Assembly (NCBI RefSeq): GCF_026151205.1
Contig: NC_087083.1
Location: 1,180,001 to 1,240,000, forward strand
From: Bolinopsis microptera
Lineage: Eukaryota > Ctenophora > Tentaculata > Lobata > Bolinopsidae
Direction of reading: 5' to 3'
DNA: 60,000 nucleotides
Below the pieces are notes generated by a model. It saw nothing but the letters and a program-made list of their open reading frames with translations, had not been told where the DNA came from and made no database searches. The translations under genes were made by a program, and so were the position numbers. This document shows, piece by piece, positions 21,257 to 32,500 of the stretch (position 1 is its first letter; the number at the start of each line of letters is the position of its first letter).

Positions 21257-23270
21257 AGGACCAGTTAACTGAAAAATTTGTAGTCTCCAATTTGGCTAAG
21301 ATTTAAATCAGCTGTGACAAACTGGTAAAGAATCGTATCGCCGAAAGAACCAACTCTCTAGCGTACGTGTAACGCGTGTTATTGCAATAATAAGCTGTGG
21401 CCTCGTGACGTCACGAAGTCCCTCAGTGCGCGCTGGCATAGCGTAATACGTTGCAAATGTTTATCGTTGTCATTAAAACACGTGTTACTCACTCAAATTT
21501 TAGAATTATGACTATTACCCGAGTTCTCCAAAATCCTTATAGTTTTGGCTATCATCCTAACTAAAGGAATAGCTGATTGGATGTACAGTGCTCACGTCAT
21601 GATTTTAAACAGTGATATAGGTTCTTGGACAGAGGCGGGTGAATGTACGGTTAGAAAGTTTCTGCTATTACAGTTCTTATGTCATATGTGATAATTTTGG
21701 ATTGTTTTCATTGCTTAATTACACAAGCAGGGAGACTGTACCGATTATTTTTCCCCAGTCCATGAAACTCTAACGAATTTAAAAGGATCTAGATAAGTAG
21801 GAGCTAGTTTGTTCAATTCCGAGAGCAATTATATTTATAGCATAGCGAAATTTCTAACTTTAATCTGCATGTGTCAGCCAGTACAGGAGACAAGAAGTCT
21901 GGCTACTTTACGGCCGTTCCTCTGGGACCATTAGTAGAAGTAGCTTCTATCAGAACAGTGCCGTGGGAACAGAATTCCCGCCAAAATACCCGGTCTACCA
22001 AATAGTAATAGTGATTGGAGTGTACGGTGTGTTACAGTTTTGAATTATACTTACCTAGCTGTTATCCTAATTGCATTATCATCGGTACATAACATAAATA
22101 AACTACTGGTAAGTTTAAATACCAAATGCAAACGTGTTCAGTCAATCGACCCACTGAACAAATATAGAATTTCCAAGATCCTATTATTCTTTGGCCATAT
22201 ATTAATACGGCACGATCGATTGTTAGATGGTTAAACGACTATACAATTCTAAAACTATGAGCTAGCACTTTAATCTAAAAATACACTTTTTATATTACTC
22301 CTGATTTTTACATTTCACGTAAAACATTGTCGCCACAGGTTGATCATGGACACTAACAGCTTAATTTGAGATAAATGACTATGAGTTTCTCTAAAGTTAA
22401 CTCTAAAGTTGTGTAATACAGTCATTTATGGACATTTATGGAAATGAACCTGCAAATGTTCAGATACTCACGAAACTTTGCACAGACCTTCCCGAAGGTA
22501 TGAATAAACGATTTTCGTTTGGAGACATTTGTTTGACAGTGGAGAAAACCCAGGAGGACCACGCCCATATTGACCCAATAACGTAACCGACCCCTTGCTT
22601 CTGAAGGTCGTAGAGACTTCAAAATAGGCTTAAACGAAGCCACATATGCATGTTTATATAGGAGTTATCGAGCAACATATGGCCTAAAATCCTTACTTTT
22701 CGAGAAATTCGCCAAAAACCATTTTGGGCGTGGTGCTGAGCCCATTTTCGATAGGATCGTGATAGAGTCTTTAGACACTAGACAGGGTGCAAAAGAACCG
22801 CAATTAGCATATTAATATATGACTTACGAACAAACATATGCCTTAAAGTGCTTACTTTTTCAGTTATTGGCGAAAAACTGATTTTCGGTTCCAGAAATCA
22901 TGCAAAACTATGGGTATCTGGTAAATTGGGCTATGAAGGCCCTAAAGGTTTTTGAATGTGTGCAAATTGTGCAGAATGGCCATGTTTATATACAACTTAT
23001 GAAGCAACATGTACCCTAAATTACTTACTTTTCGAGTTATTCGGGGAAAAACATTGTATTATGTCCATTTTCTACCTGTAAAATACATTCTCACGAGCTC
23101 CTCTGCGCGCGCAAGGGACTTCGTGACGTCATCGCCAAAATAATACAAACGCTATTTACACGCGTTAGAGAGCAGTTAGAGATTTAGGAATTTCGACTCG
23201 TTGCTTAGTTTGCTATTTGTCACAATCTGTCAAAATATGAGTATAACTTTTTTTTCAGTTAACTGGTCCT
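21257..23270. mobile_element. 2.0-kb nonautonomous TTAA-site DNA transposon, copy 1
   Basis: Flanked by TTAA on both sides (21253-21256 and 23271-23274). Perfect terminal inverted repeats begin AGGACCAGTTAACTGAAAAA. Imperfect inversion extends inward about 190 bp and includes GTGACGTCACGAAGTCCC at 21410, mirrored near 23110-23130. No transposase frame. A TTAA duplication is the hallmark of piggyBac-like transposition, so a nonautonomous piggyBac-like family is likely. A second copy lies at 57135..59159. Confidence 0.85.
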
Positions 23271-23274
23271 TTAA

Positions 23275-26260
23275 CATTCGCGTATAGCAACCATCAACCA
23301 TCTTCTCTAGCCTTTTCGTCATTGTCCAAGTCTCAGAACCGTACAGTAGCACCGACTCCACTAGTGCTGTAAACACTCTGATCTTGATAGACTTTCTAAG
23401 CTTAGAATTCCAAAGTTTTTTGAGTGTGTGGCATGCTCCCCATGCTCTTCCTTTCCTAACCCTGATATCACTCTCACTGTCTCTGATTCTAGAACCCAGA
23501 TAGGTGAAGTCTTCCACATGCTCTATTGTACTGTTACCCAGGGACTTGATGGTATCAGGGTTCTCGATGTTCTGAGTAATGAATTTGGTCTTCCCTTCAT
23601 TCATTCTAAGTCCAACTGTAGCAGCAACCCTTTCTACCTCTAGCATCAGCGTCTCTGCCTCCTTTACAGTATCTGCTATCAGAGCAATGTCATCTGCAAA
23701 ACCAGTGTCTGATATCTTCTCCGCCTTAACTCTCCTACTCCTATAAGGCTTAATGGTAAATCCTATTTCAGGGTGCTTGCTTAAGGCTTGTCTCATGCAA
23801 TAGTCAAGGGCTATAATGAACAAGTATGGTGCTAACGTATCCCCTTGAAGAACTCCTGCCAGGATATCAAATAGCTCAGTATCCCCATCTGGTGTTATAA
23901 CTTTGCCCTTCGTGTTGACATAGAGTAGATTAATGATATCCACAATACTGTCTGGTATCCCATAGGCCTTTAGTATTTGCATCAAAATCCCCCGGTGAAG
24001 TGAATCAAAGGCCTTCTTAAAATCAACAAACACCATAGCTGCCGGTAGATTTCTCTGTCTAGCCCCCTCTAGTATCCTTCTGAGTGCCAAGATATGACTA
24101 GTAGTGGACAGTCCTTCCCGGAAACCATTCTGAGTGTCCCTAAGTACCCCTTCTATAGCCGGCTGGATCCTATTAAGCACCATTCTATTAAGAGTCTTTG
24201 CTACAAGTGAAGTCAAAGATATCCCCCTCCAGTTTCCAGGGTTTGTCAAGTCTCCCTTTTTGGGGACCGGAATGATGTTGCTTATCCTCCACTGATCTGG
24301 CGCAATACCATCTGTCAGGGCTTTGTTGCAGAAGGACAACACGATTTCATCCAGGTCGCATCTTTTGAGGACTTCAGGTGGTATACCATCATCACCTGGT
24401 GCTTTACCTTCTTTAATCCTGAGTTTGGCAGCTTTGAGCTCCTCTAGAGTAAAAGGTTCTGTACTGATGTTGAGTCCTTCAAATTGAGTCTCGATCCTAG
24501 GATGTTCGTTTTCCACATCAGGTGTACTCCCTAACAGATTCGTGAAATGCCTAAGCCAATTTTCCTTCCTCTCTTCGGCTCCGTTGCCCCTTATTTGAGT
24601 TGCCCCCTTGGCCTTCCTACCAGTAATCTCATTTATGACATTCCAACTTTCTTTATTTTTGCATCTGTCTGCAGCCATTTCGACCCTTCTAACCTTGGCA
24701 ACTAGATCTTCTTCAAAGATGTCCTGGTACACCTGATCCAGTTCAGTTTTAAGTACGTTAACAGACAGTCGACTGTCTTCACTAGGATCCCGGTGATAGA
24801 CAGTCTCTGCTTGCTGCAACGCTGTACGCACGTTTTGAACTCGCTGATCACCCGCGAAATCGTCACGTCTCTTCTTTTCTCTCTTAGGCAGTATGGCTTT
24901 GTTGGTATCAGCAATCGCATCAACAAAATGCCCATACAGTTCCGTAACCTCACTTTCATCGGTTTGCTCGCATAAAGCAGAGTTCCGATTCTTGACTTCT
25001 ACTGCATATCTCTTCTGTAGGTCTTCATCCGATTTTAGTGCTCCCCAATTATACCAGGTTTTCTTGGGTTGCTTTTTTGCTCGTCGAAGAGATAGCTTGA
25101 TCTTAGACAAAACAAATCTATGATCAGTACCCAATGTACTAAAGAAACTGTAGACTTCAGTGTCTTTGATACTGTTCCTCCACTTCTTCCTCACTAGAAT
25201 AAAGTCTATCTGAGACTTATTCAGGGTTCCATCCGATAGGTGAGTCCACATCTTACCCCGCTTCTTTCTGAACCTGGTGTTTGTAATCTCCAGATTACAT
25301 TCCAGGGCAGTATCCCGAAGCAGCTCCCCATTTCTGTTGGTTCTCTCATGGAAATACCAACCACAGTCATTCTCGTCCCTCTTTGATAGGTGAGCGTTAA
25401 AATCCCCAATCACCTCCAAGAAGTTGTGAGCAGGGATCTGCGAGACTGCACACCTTAGATCGTTATGAAACTTTTCTGCTGCTTCTACACTATCTGCCTC
25501 CGTAGGTCCATAGACAGTAGACACAGACGAAGGTTGGTTTAGGATTCCCATTGAGAGATATCTTAAGGATTCTCTCCGTCACTGGTGTTATCTCCGTAGT
25601 TGCGTCAAATGCCTTGCTTGTTAGGATGAATCCCACTCCGCCCACTGATGCCTGGGCCCTATTCCTAGTAGCTGATGAAGTAATTAGATAGCTGCTCTTG
25701 CCAACTCTCTCTACTCTGACAGGCTCTTCATGAACTATCCTGTGCTCTTGGATACCTACAATCTCTGCGCCACTCTTCTCGAAAAGATGTACCATCTCCA
25801 GTTTCCTCTGGGTAGTTCTTATCGTTCTAGTGTTAAGAGTGCCTACCCAGGTAATGTCGGTACATGAAAATAAACTTTTTTTGTTGTTTTCGTTTATGCT
25901 GTTGGGTGTTTCAGGTTGATTAGGCTCATCATTCACCAACCTTCCATTCGGATTTAAGTTGGTGAAATCATTACCACCTTCTCGTCCAGAAACAAAAGTA
26001 GGGGCTGATACCCTAGTGCTGTAAGAACTATTCATCATGTTTCTTTTCTGTTGGCTATGTGACACGTGAGCCACCTGCGCCACTGGAATGGCTCTCTTGA
26101 TAGCTACTTCATCAGTAGATGTTCCCACATACAGTAAATAAAACGGTAAGATGACAGATGGTGCTCCCATAGTTCCGGAATCTGTTACATCTTGATTAAC
26201 CCACATCACCATCATCACGGGCTTGTTCTGAGGATGCCCGGCTTTTTTTCGGGGGTGCAC
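23275..26260 (-). pseudogene. LINE ORF2: endonuclease and reverse transcriptase, one frameshift
   Basis: Frame 26260..25490 holds the endonuclease start: ITWVGTLNTRTI, IVGIQEHRI, GGVGFILTSKAF, ITPVTERILKISL. The next frame, 25551 down, continues with STVYGPTEAD, VIGDFNAHL, KSQIDFILV and LGTDHRFVLSKI (the GDFN, D and SDH-like residues of APE nucleases). The RT follows: NWRGISLTSLVAKTLNR, FREGLSTTSHI, VFVDFKKAFDSL, GVLQGDTLAPYLFI, GFADDIALIAD, LRMNEGKTKF, FTYLGS and YGSETW. Truncated at 23275 by the TTAA element. With a single shift and one insertion it is a fairly young copy. Confidence 0.85.
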
Positions 26261-26525
26261 CCCTAGATCCGCTGTGTTCAGTTACAACTCCATCACTGGA
26301 GTTGCATGCAGCCCCACCTCGAGCAGGATGTGGCTCTTCACCACGCACAGACGGTCTGAATGTACAGAGTTGAATCTGCAGCATCCTAGGTTTACCCGTA
26401 ATAGAGCAAAACCTTTGTGTGTGTTGGTAATATAGTAAACGTTCTGTTAAAGGGTCTTTTCCGATAGTTGAAATTCGGTATCTAGCGCGCTGTGGTTTGT
26501 TATTTGCATCTAAACTTACCCTCAA
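26196..26525 (-). CDS. possible LINE ORF1 (109 codons)
   Basis: Overlaps the start of the endonuclease frame and reads ARYRISTIGKDPLTERLL and a Pro/Gly/Ser-rich tail. No zinc knuckle or coiled coil seen. It could be a small ORF1 or translated 5' region of ORF2. Weak evidence. Confidence 0.3.
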   Translation of the reverse strand: MRVSLDANNKPQRARYRISTIGKDPLTERLLYYQHTQRFCSITGKPRMLQIQLCTFRPSVRGEEPHPARGGAACNSSDGVVTEHSGSRGAPPKKSRASSEQARDDGDVG

Positions 26526-26693
26526 ATAATACCATCCATATGTTTAGATATCAGTCGAGTTTTTTCCTTTTATCTTTTACATGAATACTATACTTCTACT
26601 TTTCCTCACAAACTTCCTGTTTGTGATTTGGTTGAGTACTTTCATAAGTAAAGGACGTTCTCGAGAACGTTCTCTGGATCTGCATTAAAAATG

Positions 26694-27454
26694 TATTCTA
26701 GTCACATGACACAAACCCACAACTCACAGCTCGGTATTCTAGTCACATGACACAAACCCACAACTCACAGCTCGGTATTCTAGTCACATGACACAAACCC
26801 ACAACTCACAGCTCGGTATTCTAGTCACATGACACAAACCCACCACTCACAGCTCGGTATTCTAGTCACATGACACAAACCCACAACTCACAGCTCGGTA
26901 TTCTAGTCACATGACTCTAACCCACCACTCACAGCTCGGTATTCTAGTCACATGACACAAACCCACAACTCACAGCTCGGTATTCTAGTCACATGACACA
27001 AACCCACCACTCACAGCTCGGTATTCTAGTCACATGACACAAACCCACAACTCACAGCTCGGTATTCTAGTCACATGACACAAACCCACAACTCACAGCT
27101 CGGTATTCTAGTCACATGACACAAACCCACAACTCACAGCTCGGTATTCTAGTCACATGACACAAACCCACCACTCACAGCTCGGTATTCTAGTCACATG
27201 ACACAAACCCACCACTCACAGCTCGGTATTCTAGTCACATGACACAAACCAACCACTCACAGCTCGGTATTCTAGTCACATGACACAAACCCACAACTCA
27301 CAGCTCGGTATTCTAGTCACATGACACAAACCCACAACTCACAGCTCGGTATTCTAGTCACATGACACAAACCCACAACTCACAGCTCGGTATTCTAGTC
27401 ACATGACACAAACCCACCACTCACAGCTCGGTATTCTAGTCACATGACACAAAC
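26694..27454. repeat. 41-bp minisatellite, one CACATG per unit
   Basis: About 18.6 copies of a 41-bp unit beginning TATTCTAGTCACATGACAC and ending CACAGCTCGG. CACATG recurs every 41 bp from 26703 to 27441. Units differ mainly at AACTCAC versus CACTCAC, and one unit has CTCTAAC. Confidence 0.95.
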
Positions 27455-27776
27455 TTGTTACAGCACATGGTGGAATATACATAACATCTCCGCAAGCAAT
27501 CCTTGTAGTTGTTGCAGTTAGTTTTATCAGTAATTAATCAAACTATTTTAGATTTTTGACCTTTTAAAGGCTCTTCTATTTCTATTTCTAGACTCAAACA
27601 ATTATCACTGTAGTGCTCGGGAGATGGTTTATATCAAACGACCAGAAATTGACCAGAAAATGACTGACGTAATATAACAACCATCCCACATAAACTTAAT
27701 TATTTATCCACAACACTATTTCTATTAAGTATTATTTAGAAGCTCCTACCCTCTTCAGTGTTCACTACCCGTACCA

Positions 27777-28890
27777 GACATGACCAGAGGCACATATTAG
27801 GTGCGGTAAAAAAAATCGAAATTATGCGGTACCGCACCCGACTATAAAGGTAAAATGTGCGGTAAGTTGCGGTAAATTTTTACCAATTATGCGGCAAATG
27901 TGCGGCGATTTTTTCGAAATTTGTGCGGGAATTGTGCGGTTTTCTTTTGCATTTTCTCAAGGACTTTGGAAATTCTAAACGTATAACCGCCGCTCTTATC
28001 AAAAATAGGTCTGTTTATGTGTTACTGAGGGTGTAGTTCTTTACTAAGACCATGATTGAACCTATATTGAGATTCAGTTATCTGAGAACAGTGACTTAGA
28101 CAGTGTTAGAGTAATCAGATGATGTGGTGAAGTTACGAATGATAACAGATAAACTATAATCAAAGTATGGTAACGACGAGGGTTTCATAACGGCCTGGGT
28201 CACGGTCCCGAAAGGGCCTGGGTCACGGTCCGAAAGGGCCTGGATCACGGTCCCGAAAGGGCCTGGGTAACGGTCCCGAAAGGGCCTGGGTCACGGTCCC
28301 AAAAGGGCCTGGGTAACGGTCCCGAAAGGGCCTGGGTCACGGTCCCGAAAGGGCCTGGGTCAGGGTCCCGAAAGGGCCTGTGTCACGTGGTAACTGGGTC
28401 ACGTGGCCTAGGCATGAGTTCCAAAAGGGCCTGGGTCACGGTCCCGAAAGGGCCTGGGTCAGGGTCCTCAAAGGGCCTGTGTCACGTGGTAACTGGGTCA
28501 CGTGGCCTAGGTATGAGTTCCAAAAGGGCCTGGGTCACGGTCCCGAAAGGGCCTGAATCACGGTCCTAAAAGGGCCTGGGTCAGGGTCCCGAAAGGGCCT
28601 GAGTCACGGTCCTAAAAGGGCCTGGGTCAGGGTCCCGAAAGGGCCTGAGTCACGGTCCTAAAAGGGCCCGACTATAACATATTTTGGTTTTTACACTCGA
28701 AAATCTTAACGCGAAAATTTCAAAATTATGCGAAATTACGCGGAAAATGCTAGATTATGCGGAAATATGCAGAAAATTACAAAATGTGCGGACATGTGCG
28801 GAAAACAATAAATTATGCGGACATGTGCGGAAAACGGTAAATTGTGCGATCCCGCACCCATCGCACCTAATATGTGCCTCTGGACATGAC
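27777..28890. mobile_element. hAT-like nonautonomous element 1 with target duplication
   Basis: Element 27785..28882 (1,098 bp) with terminal inverted repeats starting CAGAGGCACATATTAGGTGC and a perfect 8-bp target duplication GACATGAC (27777-27784 and 28883-28890). The 8-bp duplication and CAG-starting ends are hAT hallmarks. Subterminal regions are packed with TGTGCGG/ATGCGG/TGCGGTAAA motifs, probably transposase-binding repeats. The centre (about 28190-28670) is a 22-23 bp minisatellite (GGTCCCGAAAGGGCCTGGGT). No transposase. Confidence 0.85.
28190..28670. repeat. 22-23 bp minisatellite inside the hAT element
   Basis: Around 20 degenerate units containing GGTCCCGAAAGGGCCTG. Some units are replaced by a larger repeat with CACGTGGTAACTGGGTCACG (28385 and 28484). 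Confidence 0.85.
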
Positions 28891-29520
28891 AAAACACTAA
28901 TTACTAATTAACTAATTAATAAATTAACTTTACTCCACACTACCCGACTGATTGGTTTGAGTAGAAAGCTGGTGTTCCAATTAGTCACTGCTCCACTTTC
29001 CCTGCCCACTAATTGTGTTTCCTGCTCCTTCGTGCTTACTAACACCGTGAGAGAATTACACGTGTGTGTGTGTGTTGTGTGTGTGTGTGTGTGTGCTGGT
29101 AATCACAACTTATCTCACTGGTATCTAACGACCAGATCGACCCCTGTTTTTTGGATTTTAAGAGGGGTTTCACTATCAGTATCTCCTACTATTACAAACA
29201 CCCAACCACCAGTTCCACAATAACTAGATAACATCCCTCAAAACAAGATACTATCCAGTATCCACACTCCAATAAGTATACCCGGATGTAACCAGCATGG
29301 ACCAGTTACATACCAGCTAGAAGGATAATGATAGTAAGATGTCTGCACTCTCTCTCTCTCTCTCTCTCTCTGTTGGGTATAGTGTGGTAGGTTAGTAGAC
29401 GTCATCTTGGAGGAGTTTGTCTGTAGAGGACATTTCCTTGTGTTTGGACTTTTGGAGGACAGTGCTTTTGTTAAGATTATTAAGTTTGTTGAGCTTGTTT
29501 GGTCTTCTGTCTGCTTTCTG
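28891..29520. other. 5' flank with microsatellites
   Basis: Contains a (GT)n tract at about 29058-29095 and a (TC)n tract at about 29350-29372. Otherwise non-coding flank upstream of the first candidate promoter of the long gene. Confidence 0.5.
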
Positions 29521-29566
29521 ATTGGTTAAACCAAATCGTGTGGAACCAGTGCTGCGTTCTGATTGG
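29521..29566 (+). promoter_or_regulatory. CCAAT pair 41 bp apart upstream of first exon 1a
   Basis: ATTGG at 29521 and 29562 are exactly 41 bp apart, with a degraded E-box (TCGTGTGG) between them, and the ATG of exon 1a follows at 29584. Confidence 0.5.
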
Positions 29567-29583
29567 TCGATTTTCTGCCGGTG

Positions 29584-32500
29584 ATGAGGATAACGCAGCA
29601 AAACGATTTGGCGGAGGTTGACCGCCGGAAAAATCATAACTTTGCGGATGAACTTAACCAGCGTTTACGGTACCTAACGTGCAAGATAGCGGAAACAAAC
29701 GAGATAGGCACAGCGGAGATAAGCCCTAAGATAATGGAGATAAGCCCTGAAATGGAAACTGTTTTCCTGGCGAGATTACCTGATGCTAAAACGAGAAGGA
29801 AACACAAAATTATGAGGGATGTTGGTCTGGGGACACTGAAAGTTAGGGTTGAAGACAGAGGCGTTAATACTGACGTCGTCGAAGTGAAAGAGAAAGCGAA
29901 AGTGAAACCAAAAGAGGAAACGAAACTGGAATTAAAGAAAGCAGAACCAAAACTGAAAGAGAAAGTAGAACCGATACTGAAAGATAAAGTTATCACGAAA
30001 GATAGAGGAATCAATACACAGATTATGGGGCAAATCGTTGCAGGTAACTAAATAATCAAACAATATACATCTACCATTGCTTAACAATATATTATGTTAA
30101 CAATATATCGTATAACGTAAATTAGCTAACAAAGGTAATAACTTTGTGTAATAATAGTTGTGACGTAGATCAGGGATTGGAAATATGGCGGCCAGGTTAC
30201 CTGTTCCAATTACACAATTGAGGGCTTCAGTGTCACCAAAGCAAAGGGGGAAGGGGAAGGAATGGTAAAAAATGATCGATATCACTATGTTTACCCGATC
30301 ATTTTTTTACACCGTTTTCCCAAATAATATCTCACTGGGGGTCATTTTCCACTCAGTTCTTCCTTCCACTCCGACATTATACTGTAGTATTGTCCAAGAT
30401 ATGTCAACTAATCACGTTAATACAGATTAAACGCAATAGTAATGACTGTTGTGTAGAATTAAAGCTAATACTAATGACTGATTGAGTAACGACAATGATT
30501 TGTGCAAGCTTTTTTGGATGATGTTTTGGACTGGTCAATATCTTGTAGGCTTATTGGATGATATCTTGTTGTTTGTTGTAAATAATTGTAAATAATTCTT
30601 GTGCGGTAAACATCGAACAAATATATATATATATATATTGTTAGTCAGCCACAACTGTCAGTAAAACAACGCCTTGACTTCAAATGTCGGTAAAATATAC
30701 CTTTACAGTCATCCTCAATAAATGTAATAGATTTGTAGTGTTGTAATTAGTTTAATATATATATATATTTTCACTTTTTATTTTTTTAAACTTTTGATTG
30801 ACTGAAAAATTATGGTGTCCCTTGCTCGAGTAGTTCAGCGAAGGAGAGCCTCCTTGACAGCACTCGCTGGCAAAGCTTCAAATTCTGTAGCTTTGTTGTC
30901 CCCCTTTGTTTGAAAGCTTATTGAGACTCTTTGGGGCATGAGCGAACCATGCGTGAACACTTAACATTAACAAACTGTCAACCGCTATTGTTTCTACTTG
31001 CCCTTGTTGAATAACTGCAGATCAGAGGAGACTTGAGGAATTGAGGGACAACAGTCTTACACAAATATATCTGCCCAAAACGTACTCCACGATAGCTAAT
31101 GGACAAACAATGATAATGATATGAAAAATTCCTGAAATACCTACAGTTGTCAATTTTAAGAACAATAGACTCCCAAACAGTACCATCTTGAGGATCAATG
31201 CCCTCAGCGCCAGTTGTCATTTCTTGACGATTTTTTTTATGTCGTAAATTTTATGGAAAGCAGTGCATAGTAAGACATAATTTCCTCGAAAAACATTCAA
31301 GGAAAATTATCTTTTGTGAGTTGCGAAAATTTGAAGGTCACAAATCAATATTTGGATTTACTATCCACCTTAAACGGTTTCTAAAAAGCATAAGTAAGCT
31401 TATGTAAACCATTAAGTTAGTTTCCTGTCCCCTCCCCTGTACTTAAACATGTTTCAACTCGAACCTTTAATTGCCACTTCTTAGCATGGATAACTTCCAA
31501 GGATACTAACAAGCCAGCCAACCAAACAGCTGTATTTCACGCACGTGGCATAAACCAACCAATCAGAGAGCTTGATTTGTGCCACGTGACTTGTAGTAGC
31601 CAATAAGGAGCCCCTATTGGTTAATGAGATGTGCATTATTTTTAATGGGTATTTGTTAGCGTGTAGACAGATTGGTGCTTGTGTTTTAGGCTTGTTTTAT
31701 ACTTTTATAGTGTACTTTCAATTTGATTATTAAATTTTGATATTTTCGTGTTCCTTCTCGTTTCGTGTTAGTATTTCAATCATACGCGTATTAATTGCTT
31801 TCTATACTCTGTTAATTATTCGTTGGTTTTAACCGTAAAATTCTACTCAAATAAGCCCACGCCCCACTGTTAAACTTTATGGGAAGTTGGTATCATTTTA
31901 CCTTTTTTCCAAAAGTCTGTTAACGTCAGTAGTTTGTTATGATTTCAAACAGAAAATGTTATAACAGTATTAGATGTTCCTATTTCTCACTTGCTCTCTG
32001 CCGCTCTGACATTTCATTGCGGGAACCGGACACGAGGGCGGAGGGCGCAAGGGAGGAGGATACAAGGGCGTTACTTTCCTAAAAGTAAGGACACGAGGGT
32101 GAATCACATAACTCACTTTAACATGGACACGAGGGCGGAACCAAACACCGTCCTGAATAATGAACTAGTAATAAACTTGTAACATTACATAATTTCATTT
32201 TAGGTTGAGGTAAACCTTAGCTCGAATTATTGGATCTACTCACGTTTAAATTTGAAACAAAATATACTGATTTGACAAATAATCACCCATATTTAAACGA
32301 GCCAAAAATTGAGAGATTTTCCTAAAATATCTCAGCCAACTCAGCAGCAGATTTTGGAGTTTAACTGAGGTGTGCCCACTAGACTTTAAACCATCAATCC
32401 TCTTATCTCAGTCTTATCAATCCTCTTATCTCAGTTAAAACGGCCACTAGTACTTATTTCCTTTCAATACATTTGTAAACTGCTGAGTAGGCCTGTTGTA

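Larger units (their letters stand above)
20888..26525 (-). mobile_element. APE-type non-LTR retrotransposon, split by a DNA transposon
   Basis: A LINE with N-terminal apurinic-type endonuclease and reverse transcriptase, on the minus strand. Its 3' end is a short (AAGTC)n tail at about 20896-20927, directly after the ORF stop at 20924. A 2,014-bp TTAA-site element (21257..23270) interrupts the C-terminal coding part. Upstream, an overlapping frame at 26525..26196 may be a small ORF1. One frameshift lies near 25540-25550. RTE-like or a related clade is my best guess. Confidence 0.85.

Noticed and set aside
26651-26680. Palindrome ACGTTCTCGAGAACGT as a heat-shock element
   Set aside because: Contains GAAnnTTC but the spacing of the full element does not fit a three-unit HSE, and no gene start lies nearby.
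26694-27454. CRISPR-like array
   Set aside because: Regular repeats but no unique spacers; this is a minisatellite in a eukaryotic genome.
28387-28569. 60-codon ORF in the hAT element
   Set aside because: Translation of a minisatellite; repetitive with no independent support.
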